Assembly (NCBI GenBank): GCA_030627905.1
Contig: DAOVRZ010000094.1
Coordinates: 1-23,501, forward strand
Direction of reading: 5' to 3'
Source: JAGMES01 sp023128035
Lineage (GTDB): Bacteria > Bacillota > Halanaerobiia > DY22613
DNA: 23,501 nucleotides
Below are positions 1-12,100 of this stretch, piece by piece. Numbering within the stretch: the first letter of the stretch is position 1; every line of letters starts with the position of its first letter. The notes below the pieces were generated by a model that searched no databases, was not told the origin of the DNA, and saw only the letters and a program-made list of their open reading frames with translations. The translations under genes and the position numbers were made by a program.

Positions 1-46
1 ATACATCAAAGGGGACCTTTTTGGAAACCTTTGATGTATTTTTTTT
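1..46 (+). terminator. Intrinsic terminator at the upstream edge
   Basis: A perfect 12-bp inverted repeat (ATACATCAAAGG at 1-12, CCTTTGATGTAT at 28-39) encloses a 15-nt loop and runs directly into eight T residues (39-46). This is the classic rho-independent form. It most likely ends a + strand gene lying just outside the window, so the NRPS frame that follows is not read through from an upstream NRPS. The stem is AT-rich but fully paired. The hairpin could instead be part of an insertion element; the sequence alone does not separate these. Confidence 0.8.
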
Positions 47-139
47 GAGTGGAAAAGGGCAAAATTTTAAGATTATTATTTACTGACAGAGTTTTTATCC
101 TAAAATCGGGGGTTTACTGTCAAAAAGCATGTCTCTTAA
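47..139. other. Non-coding junction before the NRPS; possible insertion-element end
   Basis: This stretch does not look like NRPS linker or N-terminal sequence in any frame: the NRPS frame has stops at 101-103 and 137-139. It contains two near-copies of a TTTACTG(A/T)CA word (around 79-88 and 113-122), and GACAG (85-89) is inverted as CTGTC (117-121). No ribosome binding site plus start codon leads into the NRPS frame. NRPS homology begins immediately after the TAA at 137-139. I infer that unrelated DNA, perhaps the terminus of a transposable element whose body lies upstream, replaced the NRPS 5' end. A promoter inside it is possible but I cannot pick one with confidence. Confidence 0.35.
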
Positions 140-3100
140 CAGTATTACAAAACATCCTCAGCGCAAAAGAGATTATATACCCTACAACAGTTTGAAAAAG
201 AAAGCACCCCATATAATATGCCAATCGTCTATGAACTAGAGGGATTAATAGACCATGCCAGAATAGAAAGTACATTTAATAAATTAGTGGCAAGACATGA
301 TGCTTTGAGAACATATTTTCAAACCAATGAAGATGAGATAATCCAAAAGGTTAAAGCTGAACATGAGTTTAAAATGTTGGTCAATCGGAAAGACCAAGAA
401 GAGTTGGGAGATCTTTTGCAGAACTTCATCAGACCTTTTGACTTAGGTCAAGCACCCTTATTTAGAGCCGAGATTTTGGACAGTCAAGATAAGAGCTACT
501 TATTGATTGACATGCATCATATAATCTCTGACGGTGTATCGGCAAGTTTATTAATAAAAGAGTTTGTCAGCTTATATAACGGTGAAGAGTTGGGAGAACT
601 ACGAATCCAATATAAAGATTTTGCAGAATGGCAGAATCAATCTTTAAAAACAGAAGAGATGAAAAAACAAGAAGAATACTGGGTAAATAGATTTAAAGAG
701 GAAATACCAGTATTAAATATGCCTTATGACTATGAGAGACCACTACTGCAGAGCTTTGCTGGAGATGAGTTAAGTTTCAAAGTAGATGAAGAGAGAACAA
801 ATTGCTTGCGAAAGATCGCTAGAGAGATCGGAAGTACAATGCATATGGTCCTACTGTCAGCATTTAATATCTTGTTAGCAAAATATTGTCGCCAAGAAGA
901 GATCATCGTAGGAATCCCAATCGCTGGAAGAACGCATGCCGACTTACAGAATGTTATGGGTATGTTTGTAAATACCTTAGCTCTAAAAAATAATCTTAGT
1001 GGTGAAAAGAGATACCTTGAATTCTTAAAGGAAGTAAAAGAAAACTCACTTAATGCATACGCCAATCAAAGCTATCAGTTTGAAGAGTTAATTGATAAAG
1101 TTAATGTCACAAGAGATACAAGTAGAAATCCATTGTTTGATGTAATGTTTGACATGACAAATCTGAATTCTGATCATAGTACAGAGATTGAGTTAGATGG
1201 ATTGGTATTAAAGCCTTACATGAATAAAAATATGGTAGCCAAATTTGACTTAATACTATCAGCAGCAGAAGATGATCAGTCTATTGTATTTAAATTAGAG
1301 TATTGTACCAAGTTATTTAAAGAAGAGACTATAAACAGAATGGGAAATCACTATCTCGAAATACTAAAAAATATTTGTGAGAATAATGAAGTTCAGCTTA
1401 AAGATATAGAAATGATCACAGAAGAGGAAAAGAATCAAATACTCTATCAATTTAATGATACGCAGGCAGACTATCCAACAGAGAAGACAATCCATGAATT
1501 ATTTGAGGAACAAGTTAATAGAGCTCCAGACAATATTGCAGTAGTATTTGGCGACCAAAAATTGAGTTATCAAGAACTAAATAAAAAAGCAAATTCATTA
1601 GCAAGGGTATTAAGAAATAAAGGTGTAAAGCCAGATACAGTAGTGACCATAATGATTGACAAATCTGTTGAGATGGTAATAGGAATACTAGCAGTACTAA
1701 AATCTGGAGGAGCATACTTACCAATCGAGCCTAGTTATCCGAAGGAAAGAGTAGAGTATATGCTAGAGGACAGTCATAGTAAGATATTGTTAAGTTCAAA
1801 AGAATTGTACGATACAGTAGATTTTGATGGTGAAGTTATGGATTTAGAAGATCAGGATTTATTTGAAGGAGAAGTAGAGAACTTAGAAAGTATAAATAGA
1901 TCAAATAACTTAGCTTATATCATCTACACCTCAGGAACAACAGGTACACCTAAAGGAGTTATGGTAGAGCATAGATCTTTAATCAACTTATGTGAATATC
2001 ATGTGAATAAGTTTGCTGTAACTGAAAAGGATCGAGCTACTATCTATGCTAGTCTTTCTTTTGATGCGTGTGTTTGGGAGATGTGGCCATATCTCACCAT
2101 TGGAGCCTCAGTTTATATTATTGATAATGATATTAGATTGCAGATAGAGAAGTTGAACCAATACTATAATCAAAATAATATCACCATAAGCTTTTTACCA
2201 ACACAAATCTGTGAAAGATTTATTGAGCAGAATAATACGTCGTTAAGGTTCTTATTGACCGGAGGAGACCGACTTAAATATTTTAGAAAAAATAGATACA
2301 AGTTAGTTAACAATTATGGACCTACAGAGGCTACAGTAGCAACAACCAACTATGTAGTTGAGGAAGAAGCTAAGAGTATCCCTATTGGTAAAATGATAAA
2401 TAATGCTAAAGTGTATATTTTAAGCGCAGAAAATAAGCTAGCTCCTATACGGGTACCAGGGGAACTTTGCATAGCAGGAGATGTTTTAGCAAGAGGCTAT
2501 TGGAACAGACCAGAGTTGACGGCTGAAAAATTTGTAGAGAATCCATTTAAGTCCGGTACAAGAATGTATAAAACAGGAGATTTGGCCAGATGGATGCCTG
2601 ACGGAAATATAGAGTTTTTAGGAAGATTAGATCATCAAGTTAAGATCAGAGGATTTAGAATAGAACTTGGAGAGATAGAAAATAGACTACTCCAACACGA
2701 AGCGGTTAAAGAAGTAACGGTTGTGGTCAAAGGAACGCAGGCAAATGAAAAATATCTCTGTGCGTATCTCATTTGTGCTAACCCAATTAATGAGCTAAAT
2801 CTCATGAGTTATTTACAGGAATGTTTACCAGACTACATGGTGCCCTCATACTTTATACAGTTAGAGAAGATGCCGTTGACACCTAATGGTAAAGTGGACC
2901 GAAAGTCCCTTCCCAAACCAGAGGTAGAAAATAACTTAGTTGAATACCAAGCTCCAAGCAATGAAATTGAAGAGAAACTGACCAAAATATGGAGCCAAGT
3001 ACTGGGAATCGAAAGAGTAGGAATCAATGATAAATTCTTTGATTTGGGTGGACATTCATTAAAAGCTACGGTACTTATATCTAGGATTCATCAAGAATTG

Positions 3101-3175
3101 AAAAGAGAGATTCAGTTAAGAGAATTATTTACTTCACCAACGATAAAAGAGTTAAGTAAGTTAATAAAAAATGCA
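140..3175 (+). other. NRPS module 1: C(partial)-A-PCP, Leu-like code
   Basis: The first module opens inside the C domain just upstream of its core motif C1 and lacks only the extreme N-terminus. Having a C domain first means it should accept a donor from an upstream starter module or an acyl group, neither of which is in the window. The A domain (about residues 425-900) has intact YTSGTTG, YGPTEA, YKTGD and NGKVDR motifs (K892 is the A10 lysine). Aligning to GrsA by eye gives pocket residues D616, A617, W620, then S, L, G, N, V, A and K: DAWSLGNVAK. From memory this is nearest the bacitracin/lichenysin leucine code DAWFLGNVVK (8 of 10). Leu or a similar hydrophobic residue is a moderate-confidence guess. 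The PCP has GGHS with S947. Confidence 0.75.
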
Positions 3176-6100
3176 GAAGAGAATCTTTGCTCGAAAATAG
3201 AGAGAGTAGAAGAGAGCGAGTACTACGAAGCATCCTCAGCTCAAAAGAGAATGTATACGCTTCAACAATTAGAACAGGATAGTGTAGCTTATAATATGCC
3301 TGTAGTTTTTGCGATGGAAGGTGCAATTGACAAGAGTAGAATTGAAGAAACCTTCATTAAACTTTCTCTAAGACATGAGGTATTGAGAACTTACTTTGAA
3401 ACTGTTGAAGATGAGATAGTTCAAAAGATAGATTATTCTTATGAATTTAAGCTAGTAACTAGAAAAGAGAATCAAGAAATTGAAAGTATCTTAAATAAAT
3501 TCATCAGACCATTTAATTTGAGCAAAGTACCATTATTTAGGGTAGAACTGGTAGAAAGTGCAGCCCAAACATACTTATTGATCGATATGCATCATATCAT
3601 CTCTGATGGAGTATCGATGCGAATCTTAATCAATGAGTTTATAGCTCTATACAATGGCGAATCTTTACCAACAGCAAAACTTCAATACAAGGATTTTGCA
3701 GCATGGCAAAATAACTTCATGAAGTCAGCTGAAATGAAAGATCAGGAAGAATATTGGATGAACAGGTTTAATGATGAAATACCAGTATTGAATATGCTTA
3801 CTGACCATGAAAGACCCGTTGTGCAGAGCTTTGAAGGAGACCGTGTAAGCTTTGAATTGGACGAAAAAAATTCCGCTAAGGTAAGAAAGTTGGCCAGAGA
3901 AACAGATGCAACGATACATATGGTACTACTATCTGCATTGAATATTCTGTTAGCCAAATATAGTGGACAAGATGATATTGTGATTGGAACACCTATAGCT
4001 GGTAGAGCAAGTACCGAGCTTGAAAATATGATGGGGATGTTTGTCAATACTTTAGCCTTAAGAAACAAACCTGAGGGTGAGAAAGAGTATGTATCTTTCT
4101 TGCAAGAAGTAAAAGATAACTCCCTTAAGGCATATGAAAACCAAAGTTATCAATTGGAGGCTCTAATAGAAAAGTTAGAGATTAGAAGGGATCTAAGTAG
4201 AAATCCATTATTTGATGTGATGTTTAACATGGTTGATACTGTAGCTGCTGACGATATTAAGCTAGATGGACTTATGTTAAAACAGACCAATCTACAAAAT
4301 AAAATTTCCAAGTTTGATTTAACTTTAAATGCCCAAGAGAATGGTAAAACACTAGACTTTACTTTAGAATATTGTACAAAGCTCTTTGAGAAAGAAACAA
4401 TAGAAAGGTTAAGTAATCATTATAGTGCTGTCTTAGATGAGATAACCAACAATAATCAAATTAAAATTTCCGAGATTGGATTGGTAACAGAACAGGAGAG
4501 AGACCAGATACTATATGGCTTCAATGATACCAAATGTCATTATCCTAAAGAGAAAACAATCCAGAGATTATTTGAAGAGCAAGTACAAAGAACCCCTGAC
4601 AATATTGCGGTTCTCTTTGAAGAGACCCAGTTAACCTATAGTCAGCTGAATGAGAAAGCCAACCAACTGGCAAGAAAATTAAGAAGTCTTGGTGTTCAGG
4701 CCGATTCAATCGTCGGAATAATGGTAGAAAGATCATTAGAGATGATTATTGGGATCATGGGGGTTATTAAGGCAGGTGGAGCATATCTACCTATTGATCC
4801 GAATTATCCCAAGAAAAGAATAGAATATATGTTACAGGATAGTGAAAGTAAAATACTATTGAGCACAGAGAGCTCAGTGAATCAAGTTGAATTTAATGGC
4901 CAAGTAATCGATTTATTTAACGAAGATGGATTCAAAGGGGATGCTAGTAATTTAAAGCCAATCAATAACTCGCAAAATTTAGCCTATGTTATTTATACTT
5001 CTGGCACAACAGGTAATCCTAAGGGAGTAATGGTTGAGCATCAAGGCTTGGTCAATCGTCTAAATTGGGTGCAGAAAAAATATCCATTAAATCAAGATGA
5101 TACGATTTTGCAAAAGACAACGTATACATTTGATGTATCGGTCTGGGAAATATTCTGGTGGAGTGTAGTTGGTGCGAAAGTATGTATGCTTGAACCAGAA
5201 TATGAAAAAGATCCTGTAAAGATTATTGCGGCAATTAATAAATATCAGATCACTACAATACACTTTGTACCTTCAATGTTAGATGTATTCTTGTATTGTT
5301 TAGAAGCAAATAATGTAAGTATGAGCTTACCTAGTTTAAGACAAGTATTTAGTAGTGGAGAGGCATTGAAGTTTAAGCAAGTTTCTAAATTCCAGCAAGA
5401 GTTTGGTTTCCATAAAAAGCTGATTAACTTATATGGACCAACGGAAGCGACGATCGAGGTATCTTATTTTGAATGCGATAATCAGCAGAATACAACTGTA
5501 CCAATTGGTAAGCCAATCGATAATATTCAATTATATATTTTAAACAATAATCAAGTTGCCCCAATTGGGTTACCTGGAGAGTTATATATCGCAGGAGATG
5601 GGGTGGCAAGAGGGTACTTAAATAGACCCGAATTAACAGCAGAAAAATTTGTGGATAATCCATTTGAAGCAAATACCAAGATGTATAAGACAGGCGACTT
5701 AGTTAGATGGTTACCAGACGGGAATATCGAGTTTTTGGGCCGGATCGATCATCAGGTTAAGATAAGGGGATTCCGCATTGAACTTGGAGAGATCGAAAAT
5801 AGATTGCTGAAAAATAGATATGTTAAAGAAGCAGCCGTTGTGGTTAAGGAAAATAGCGAAAAGGAAGATTATGTATGTGCTTATGTAGTTAGTGATACAG
5901 AACTTAGAGAGTTAGATCTCAAAAGTTATCTGAAAGAAAGCCTACCAGAGTACATGGTTCCAGCCTATTTTGTGCAGTTAGACAAGATGCCATTGACCCA
6001 TAACGGAAAATTGAATCGAAATGTTCTTCCCGAACCAAACTTAGATAGTATTTTAGTTGAATATGTAGCTCCAAGAAATGAAATAGAAGCTCAATTAGTA

Positions 6101-9100
6101 GAAATATGGAGTCAAGTGTTGGGAATTGAAGGGATCGGAGTTTATGATAACTTCTTTGATTTAGGTGGGAACAGTCTAAAAGCAATAAAAGTAATCTCTC
6201 GGATCAACAAATACTTAGGCGTGGAGGTTCCATTAAAATCTATTTTTGAAAAAAGAACGATTGAGAGCCTCTACACAGAGATCAAGGATTTGCATAGTAC
6301 TACATATAAACAGATTAAACCTGTTCAGAAGTCGGCGTCCTATGATGTATCCAATGCCCAAAAGCGACTTTGGGTTTTGAATCAGCTAGAAGAAACTGGT
6401 GCTGCTTATAATATTCCTGCTGCTTTTCTTCTAGAAGGAGAGTTTGACGAAAATGCCTTTAGAAAAGCCTTTGATCTTATGATTGAAAGGCATGAATCTT
6501 TAAGAACCGTGTTTATTACAGAAAATGGATTGCCAAAACAAAAGATTCTAGACAATCCCGATTATAGTTTTTATATTACTGATATTAAAGACCATGCAGA
6601 TGTAAATGAATCCGCAAGGGAGTTGGCTATTCAGAATGCATTACTTCAATTTGATTTGGAAAGAGGACCTTTAGTCCAGATGTCAGTAATTAAAATGGAA
6701 AATAATAAACACATGTTATTGGTTAACATGCATCATATTATTTCCGATGGCTGGTCGATGAATGTCTTTACTAGAGAGTTTTTAGGCTTTTATAATAACT
6801 TTAAAAAAGGTAAAGTTCCAGAGATTGAACCATTAAAGATTCAGTATAAAGACTACTCGACTTGGCAAAATGAGCTTTTTGAGAGTGGAGCTATCAATTC
6901 ACACAGAGAATACTGGCATAAAAAACTTTCAGGAGAATTGCCAATTCTTGATCTTCCTGCAGATCGAGTGCGTCCGATCACAAAAACATTTAGAGGGCAG
7001 AATATCGATTTTATCCTGGCGCAAGATATTCAAGATCGTCTATATAATCTGTGCAAAGAGAAGAATATATCTCTTTTCATGATGTTGCAAGCCATCGTCA
7101 AAACTTTACTATATAGATATACTGGACAGGAAGATATCATCTTGGGCTCACCGATTGCCGGCAGAGGACATAAGGATTTAGAAGGTCAGATTGGTTTTTA
7201 TACCAATACTCTAGCGATTCGAGATACTGTTAAAGGTGAAGAACAGTTTGCTACATTGCTGGATACTGTTAGAGAAACTTGTGTGGAAGCTTTTGATCAT
7301 CAAAATTATCCATTTGATAAGATAGTCGAGGAGATCACTTTAGAACGCGATCTTTCTCGCTCGCCAATCTTCGATGTGATGTTGGTCTTCCAGAATAATG
7401 AAGCTGTAACCATTGAATTTGATGGATTGACCGTTTCACCTTATGAACTCAAAAATGAGATAAGTAAGTTCGACATTTCATTCATTTTTGACGAGACAGT
7501 GGAAGGCTTGAACTGTAGTATTGAGTATAATACTGATATTTACCACGAAGATAGAATCCAGAGAATGGTAAAACATTTTCAAACGATTACTGCATCTGTG
7601 GTAAGTAATCCTCAAACAAAAATTAGGGATCTGGAAATCTTAGCTGAGGAGGAGCAGAAGTTACTTCTTGATCTGTTTAATGATACTGCTGCAGATTATC
7701 CTCTTGATAAAACAATCGTGCTGATGTTTGAAGAACAGGTAGCAAAGACACCTGACAATATAGCTGTTATATATGAGGAGACGAAGTTAACATATAGACA
7801 ACTAAACGAGAGAGCAAATATCGTAGCCAATTACTTAAGAGATCAGTATCAAATCAAACCAGATGACTTTGTTGGTATCATGATTCCACGATCAGAAAAA
7901 ATGATAATCATTGTGATGGGGATTATGAAATCTGGTGCTGCCTATGTGCCAATAGATCCGATATATCCAGCAGAGCGGGTTGATTATATATTGGAGGATT
8001 CTGACTGTAAAGTTGCCATTAGTGACAAAACCGAGGGGATATTTGTTAATATCAAAGAGATCTTAAAAAGTGGTGCCGCTAATACGAATCCCCTAATAGT
8101 TACTAAGCCTGATAACCTTGCTTATGTCATTTATACATCTGGATCTACTGGGAAACCTAAGGCTACTCTGCTTGAGAATAGGTCTCTGATTAATCGAATT
8201 GATTGGATGCAAAAGAGTTATCCAATAGGAGAAAGTGATACAATATTACAAAAAACAACATATACATTTGATGTATCTGTCTGGGAGTTTTTCTGGTGGT
8301 CATTGTATGGTGCTAAAGTATGCTTATTGCCACCTGGAGGAGAAAAAGATCCAGCCGTTATTGTAAGTTCTATTGAGAAGAATACCATTACAACAATGCA
8401 CTTTGTTCCGTCAATGCTTAATATCTTTCTTGATTATGTAAAGGCTTACGATTATAGCGCCAGATTGAGATCATTAAAATATATCTTTTCAAGTGGTGAA
8501 GCACTGCTTGGGAATCATGTAGAAAAGTGTGCTGATCTAATGAATCAAAATGGTACAAGGTTGATTAACCTCTATGGACCAACAGAGGCAGCCATAGATG
8601 TTACCTACTATAACTGTCTTGCATCAGATAGAACAGTACCAATCGGAAAACCGATCTCTAATATATCTTTGTACATAATTGATGAAGACTTGAAACTGGC
8701 CCCAGTAGGAGTTCCTGGTGAATTATGTATTTCTGGAGTCGGTCTGGCTAGAGGATATCTAAATAAACCAGATCTAACAAAATCATCTTTTGTAGACAAT
8801 CCATTTGTCCCTGGTGAAAGGATGTATAAAACAGGTGATGTGGCAAGATGGTTACCAGATGGACAAATCGAGTATTTAGGAAGAAAAGATTATCAGGTGA
8901 AGATTCGTGGATTTAGAATCGAGCTAGAAGAGATCGATCATAACATCCGAAAAATATCTGGCGTAGAAGATTCGATAACGATTGACTTTGTAGATGCAAA
9001 AGGTGACAAGCAACTTTGCGCTTATCTTGTTAGTAATGAAGAGCTGGATCTATCATATTTAAGACAAGAACTGTCTAAAAACCTGGTAAACTATATGATC

Positions 9101-12100
9101 CCATCATACTTTGTATATTTAGAGAAGCTTCCACTCAATTCTAACGGTAAAATCGATAGAAAAGCACTAATCAAACCTGAAAGTATAGTGAGTAAAGAAT
9201 ATATCGCGCCACGAAATGAGCTGGAAGAGAAATTAAGAGACTTTTTCGCTGAGATTCTTGGGTTCACTCAAATTAGTATCGATGACAGCTTTTTCGAATT
9301 AGGAGGGCATTCATTAAGGGCTCTACAGCTTATTTTAAAAATCCAAAAGGAGCTTCGAGTTGAAATAAACTTAAGTGAAGTATTTTTATATCCGACTATT
9401 GCGGGTATGGCAGAGTTTATTAAAAACAAACAAGATCGTTCCTTTATCGAAGAAATACCCAAAGTGGAAGTACAGGATCATTATCCTTTATCTTCTGCCC
9501 AAAACAGACTCTTCTTCTTAAATGTGTTGGATAAAACAACGACTGCCTATAATATGCCTTTTGCTATGATTCTGGAAGGAAAAGTAGATAAAGATAGGGT
9601 ATCTGAAACCTTTACAAAGCTGATTGAAAGACACGAAAGTTTACGGACTTCATTCGAATTATTGGACAATGAACCTAGACAAAGGGTACACCAAATGGTC
9701 TCTTTTGAACTCGAATACGGTGAAATCGACCATGATCTAGGATTGACGATTCAGAGTTTTATTCAACCATTTGATATAGCTAATCCGCCACTGTTGAGGG
9801 CTGGTTTATTCAAAATTTCAGCAGAGAAGCATTTATTTGTCTGTGATATGCATCATATTATTTCTGATGGTGTATCAATGGCTGTTTTGATTGAAGAATT
9901 TGGGAAAATATACACCAATCAAGAACTTCCTGAGCTACAGGCCAGTTATGTAGATTACACTGTATGGTTGCAGGAGTATGTTAAATCGGAAATCAATGTT
10001 CAAGCTGAAGAATACTGGTTAGCTCAGTTTGTTGATGAACTACTTGCTCTTAACCTGCCTTTAGATTACCAGAGACCTGTGGTTCAGAGTTTCAGTGGAA
10101 GTGCTGTTGATTTCAACATCAGTAGTAGGGATACTGCTAATCTAAAGAAGATTGCCCTAGAGAATAATGCGACCCTTTTCATGGTTTTACTTTCAATTTG
10201 TAATGTGTTTCTTGCAAAGATTTGTTCTCAGGATGATCTGATTATAGGAACCCCTGTTGCTGGGCGAATTCATCCTGATATTGATCGAACAATTGGAGTA
10301 TTTTTAAATACCCTGGTTCTACGCAATAACATTCATGCTGATCAAACTTTTACACAGTTTCTATCTAAAGTGAGAGAAAATACGCTTCTCGCTTTACAAA
10401 ACCAAAGTTATCAGTTTGAAGATTTGGTAGAAAAGGTAGTTCGTGTTAGAAGGACGAATCGAAATCCTCTGTTTGATGTGATGTTTGCTCTTAATAATAT
10501 GGAGACACGACAATTAGAGATTCATGGTCTAAATGCAATTCCATATGAGTATGAGAACGAATCATCTAAGCTGGATCTTAAGATAACGGCACTGGAGATT
10601 TCTGACCAAATTAAGGTTAACTTTAATTATAATACTAATCTCTTTAAGCGGGAAACGATCAATAAGTTCGTGGGATATTTCCAAAGTGTAATGAGTTCGA
10701 TTATTGAAAACAGTGATCTAGAAATTTCTAAAATTGAAGTTCTTAACCTGGAGCAACGAAGGGGTGTATTGAGCAATTTTAACCGGAATTTGCTAGGAGA
10801 TACAAGGTTTACATTCCAGAATAGGTTGAATGAAGCACTTAAGGAATTTGGTGCAGAATGCGCAATTAGTTGTGGAACCAGAAAGATTACTTATTCTGAA
10901 CTCGATCAAAAATCTAATTATGTTGCGAATTATCTCATCAATCAGAGAGTTGGCAAGGGAAGTTTTGTTCCTGTTGCAATCTCTAACAGAGCTGATTTTA
11001 TCATAGCAATGATTGGAGTCTTTAAAGCGGGTTGTATTTTTGTTCCTTTTGATTTAAATCAGACGAGAGAGAGGTTGTCCGATCTGATTAGTGAGTTGAA
11101 TCTCCAGTATATGATTGTAGATGATATTTTTCATCAGCAGGTTATGGCTGGAACTAATTTTGCTCAGGATGTGGAGTCTTTCAATTTTGAAAAGATATTT
11201 AAGGGGGATAACACAGATTGGTTTAACACTATTCCAGAACTAGAATATAGACCCGATGATATGATCTATGCATACTTTACTTCTGGAACAACAGGTAATC
11301 CGAAAATTATTGCAGGTAGAAGTGAAGGTTTAGTACACTTTGCAGAGTGGGAAATTAACCAATTTGGAGTCGGTAAAGGTTTTAGAGTAAGTCAATTAAC
11401 TCGTCCGACCTTTGATCCGTTTTTACGAGATATTTTTGTACCACTTTTTGCGGGTGGTGTAGTGTGCATACCTAACAGTGAAGAGATTAATCTAAACTCG
11501 ATAAAACTTGTTAAGTGGATTGAGACAGAGAGAATCAATCTAATTCATATAGTTCCATCTGTCTTTAAAATTATTTCAGATGAAGATTTAACAGAAGGTC
11601 ATTTTAAAGAACTCAAATATATTCTTCTAGCGGGTGAGAAACTCTATCCATCTTATCTAGAAAAATGGTATAAAGTCTTTGCCAATCGAATTCAGTTAGT
11701 CAATATCTATGGTCCTACAGAAACCACTCTAGCTAAATTCTTCAAGTTAATCAATATGTCAGACTTAGATCGGGGCATGATTCCTGTAGGTAAGCCTATA
11801 CCAGGAGCTAGTGGTATCGTTTTAAATAAAGATATGAATATTTGTGACGAAATGATTCCAGGAGAGTTATATATTCGCACACCATATCAAAGTTTAGGGT
11901 ATATCAACAATGATGAGTTGAATGCCAAACATTTTATTGTAAATCCATTTACTAATGATAAGCAGGATATTATTTATAAAACTGGAGATATGGCACAAGT
12001 TACAACTGAAGGAACCTTTGAGATATTGGGAAGAGTGGACCGTCAGGTAAAGATCAGAGGTCAAAGAATTGAATTAGAAGAGATTGAGGGCTATTTGAAC

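Noticed and set aside
218..220. ATG at 218 as a genuine translation start of the NRPS
   Set aside because: It lies inside the condensation domain after core motif C1, has no ribosome binding site, and the frame is open and homologous back to 140.
730..1065. Antisense open frame of 111 codons inside the first condensation domain (and its counterpart at 3742-4068)
   Set aside because: Both are reverse-strand shadows of the same conserved condensation-domain segment, with no ribosome binding site or recognisable product.
6870..7082. + strand 70-codon open frame within module 3
   Set aside because: It is out of frame with the clear condensation-domain coding sequence and has no recognisable content.
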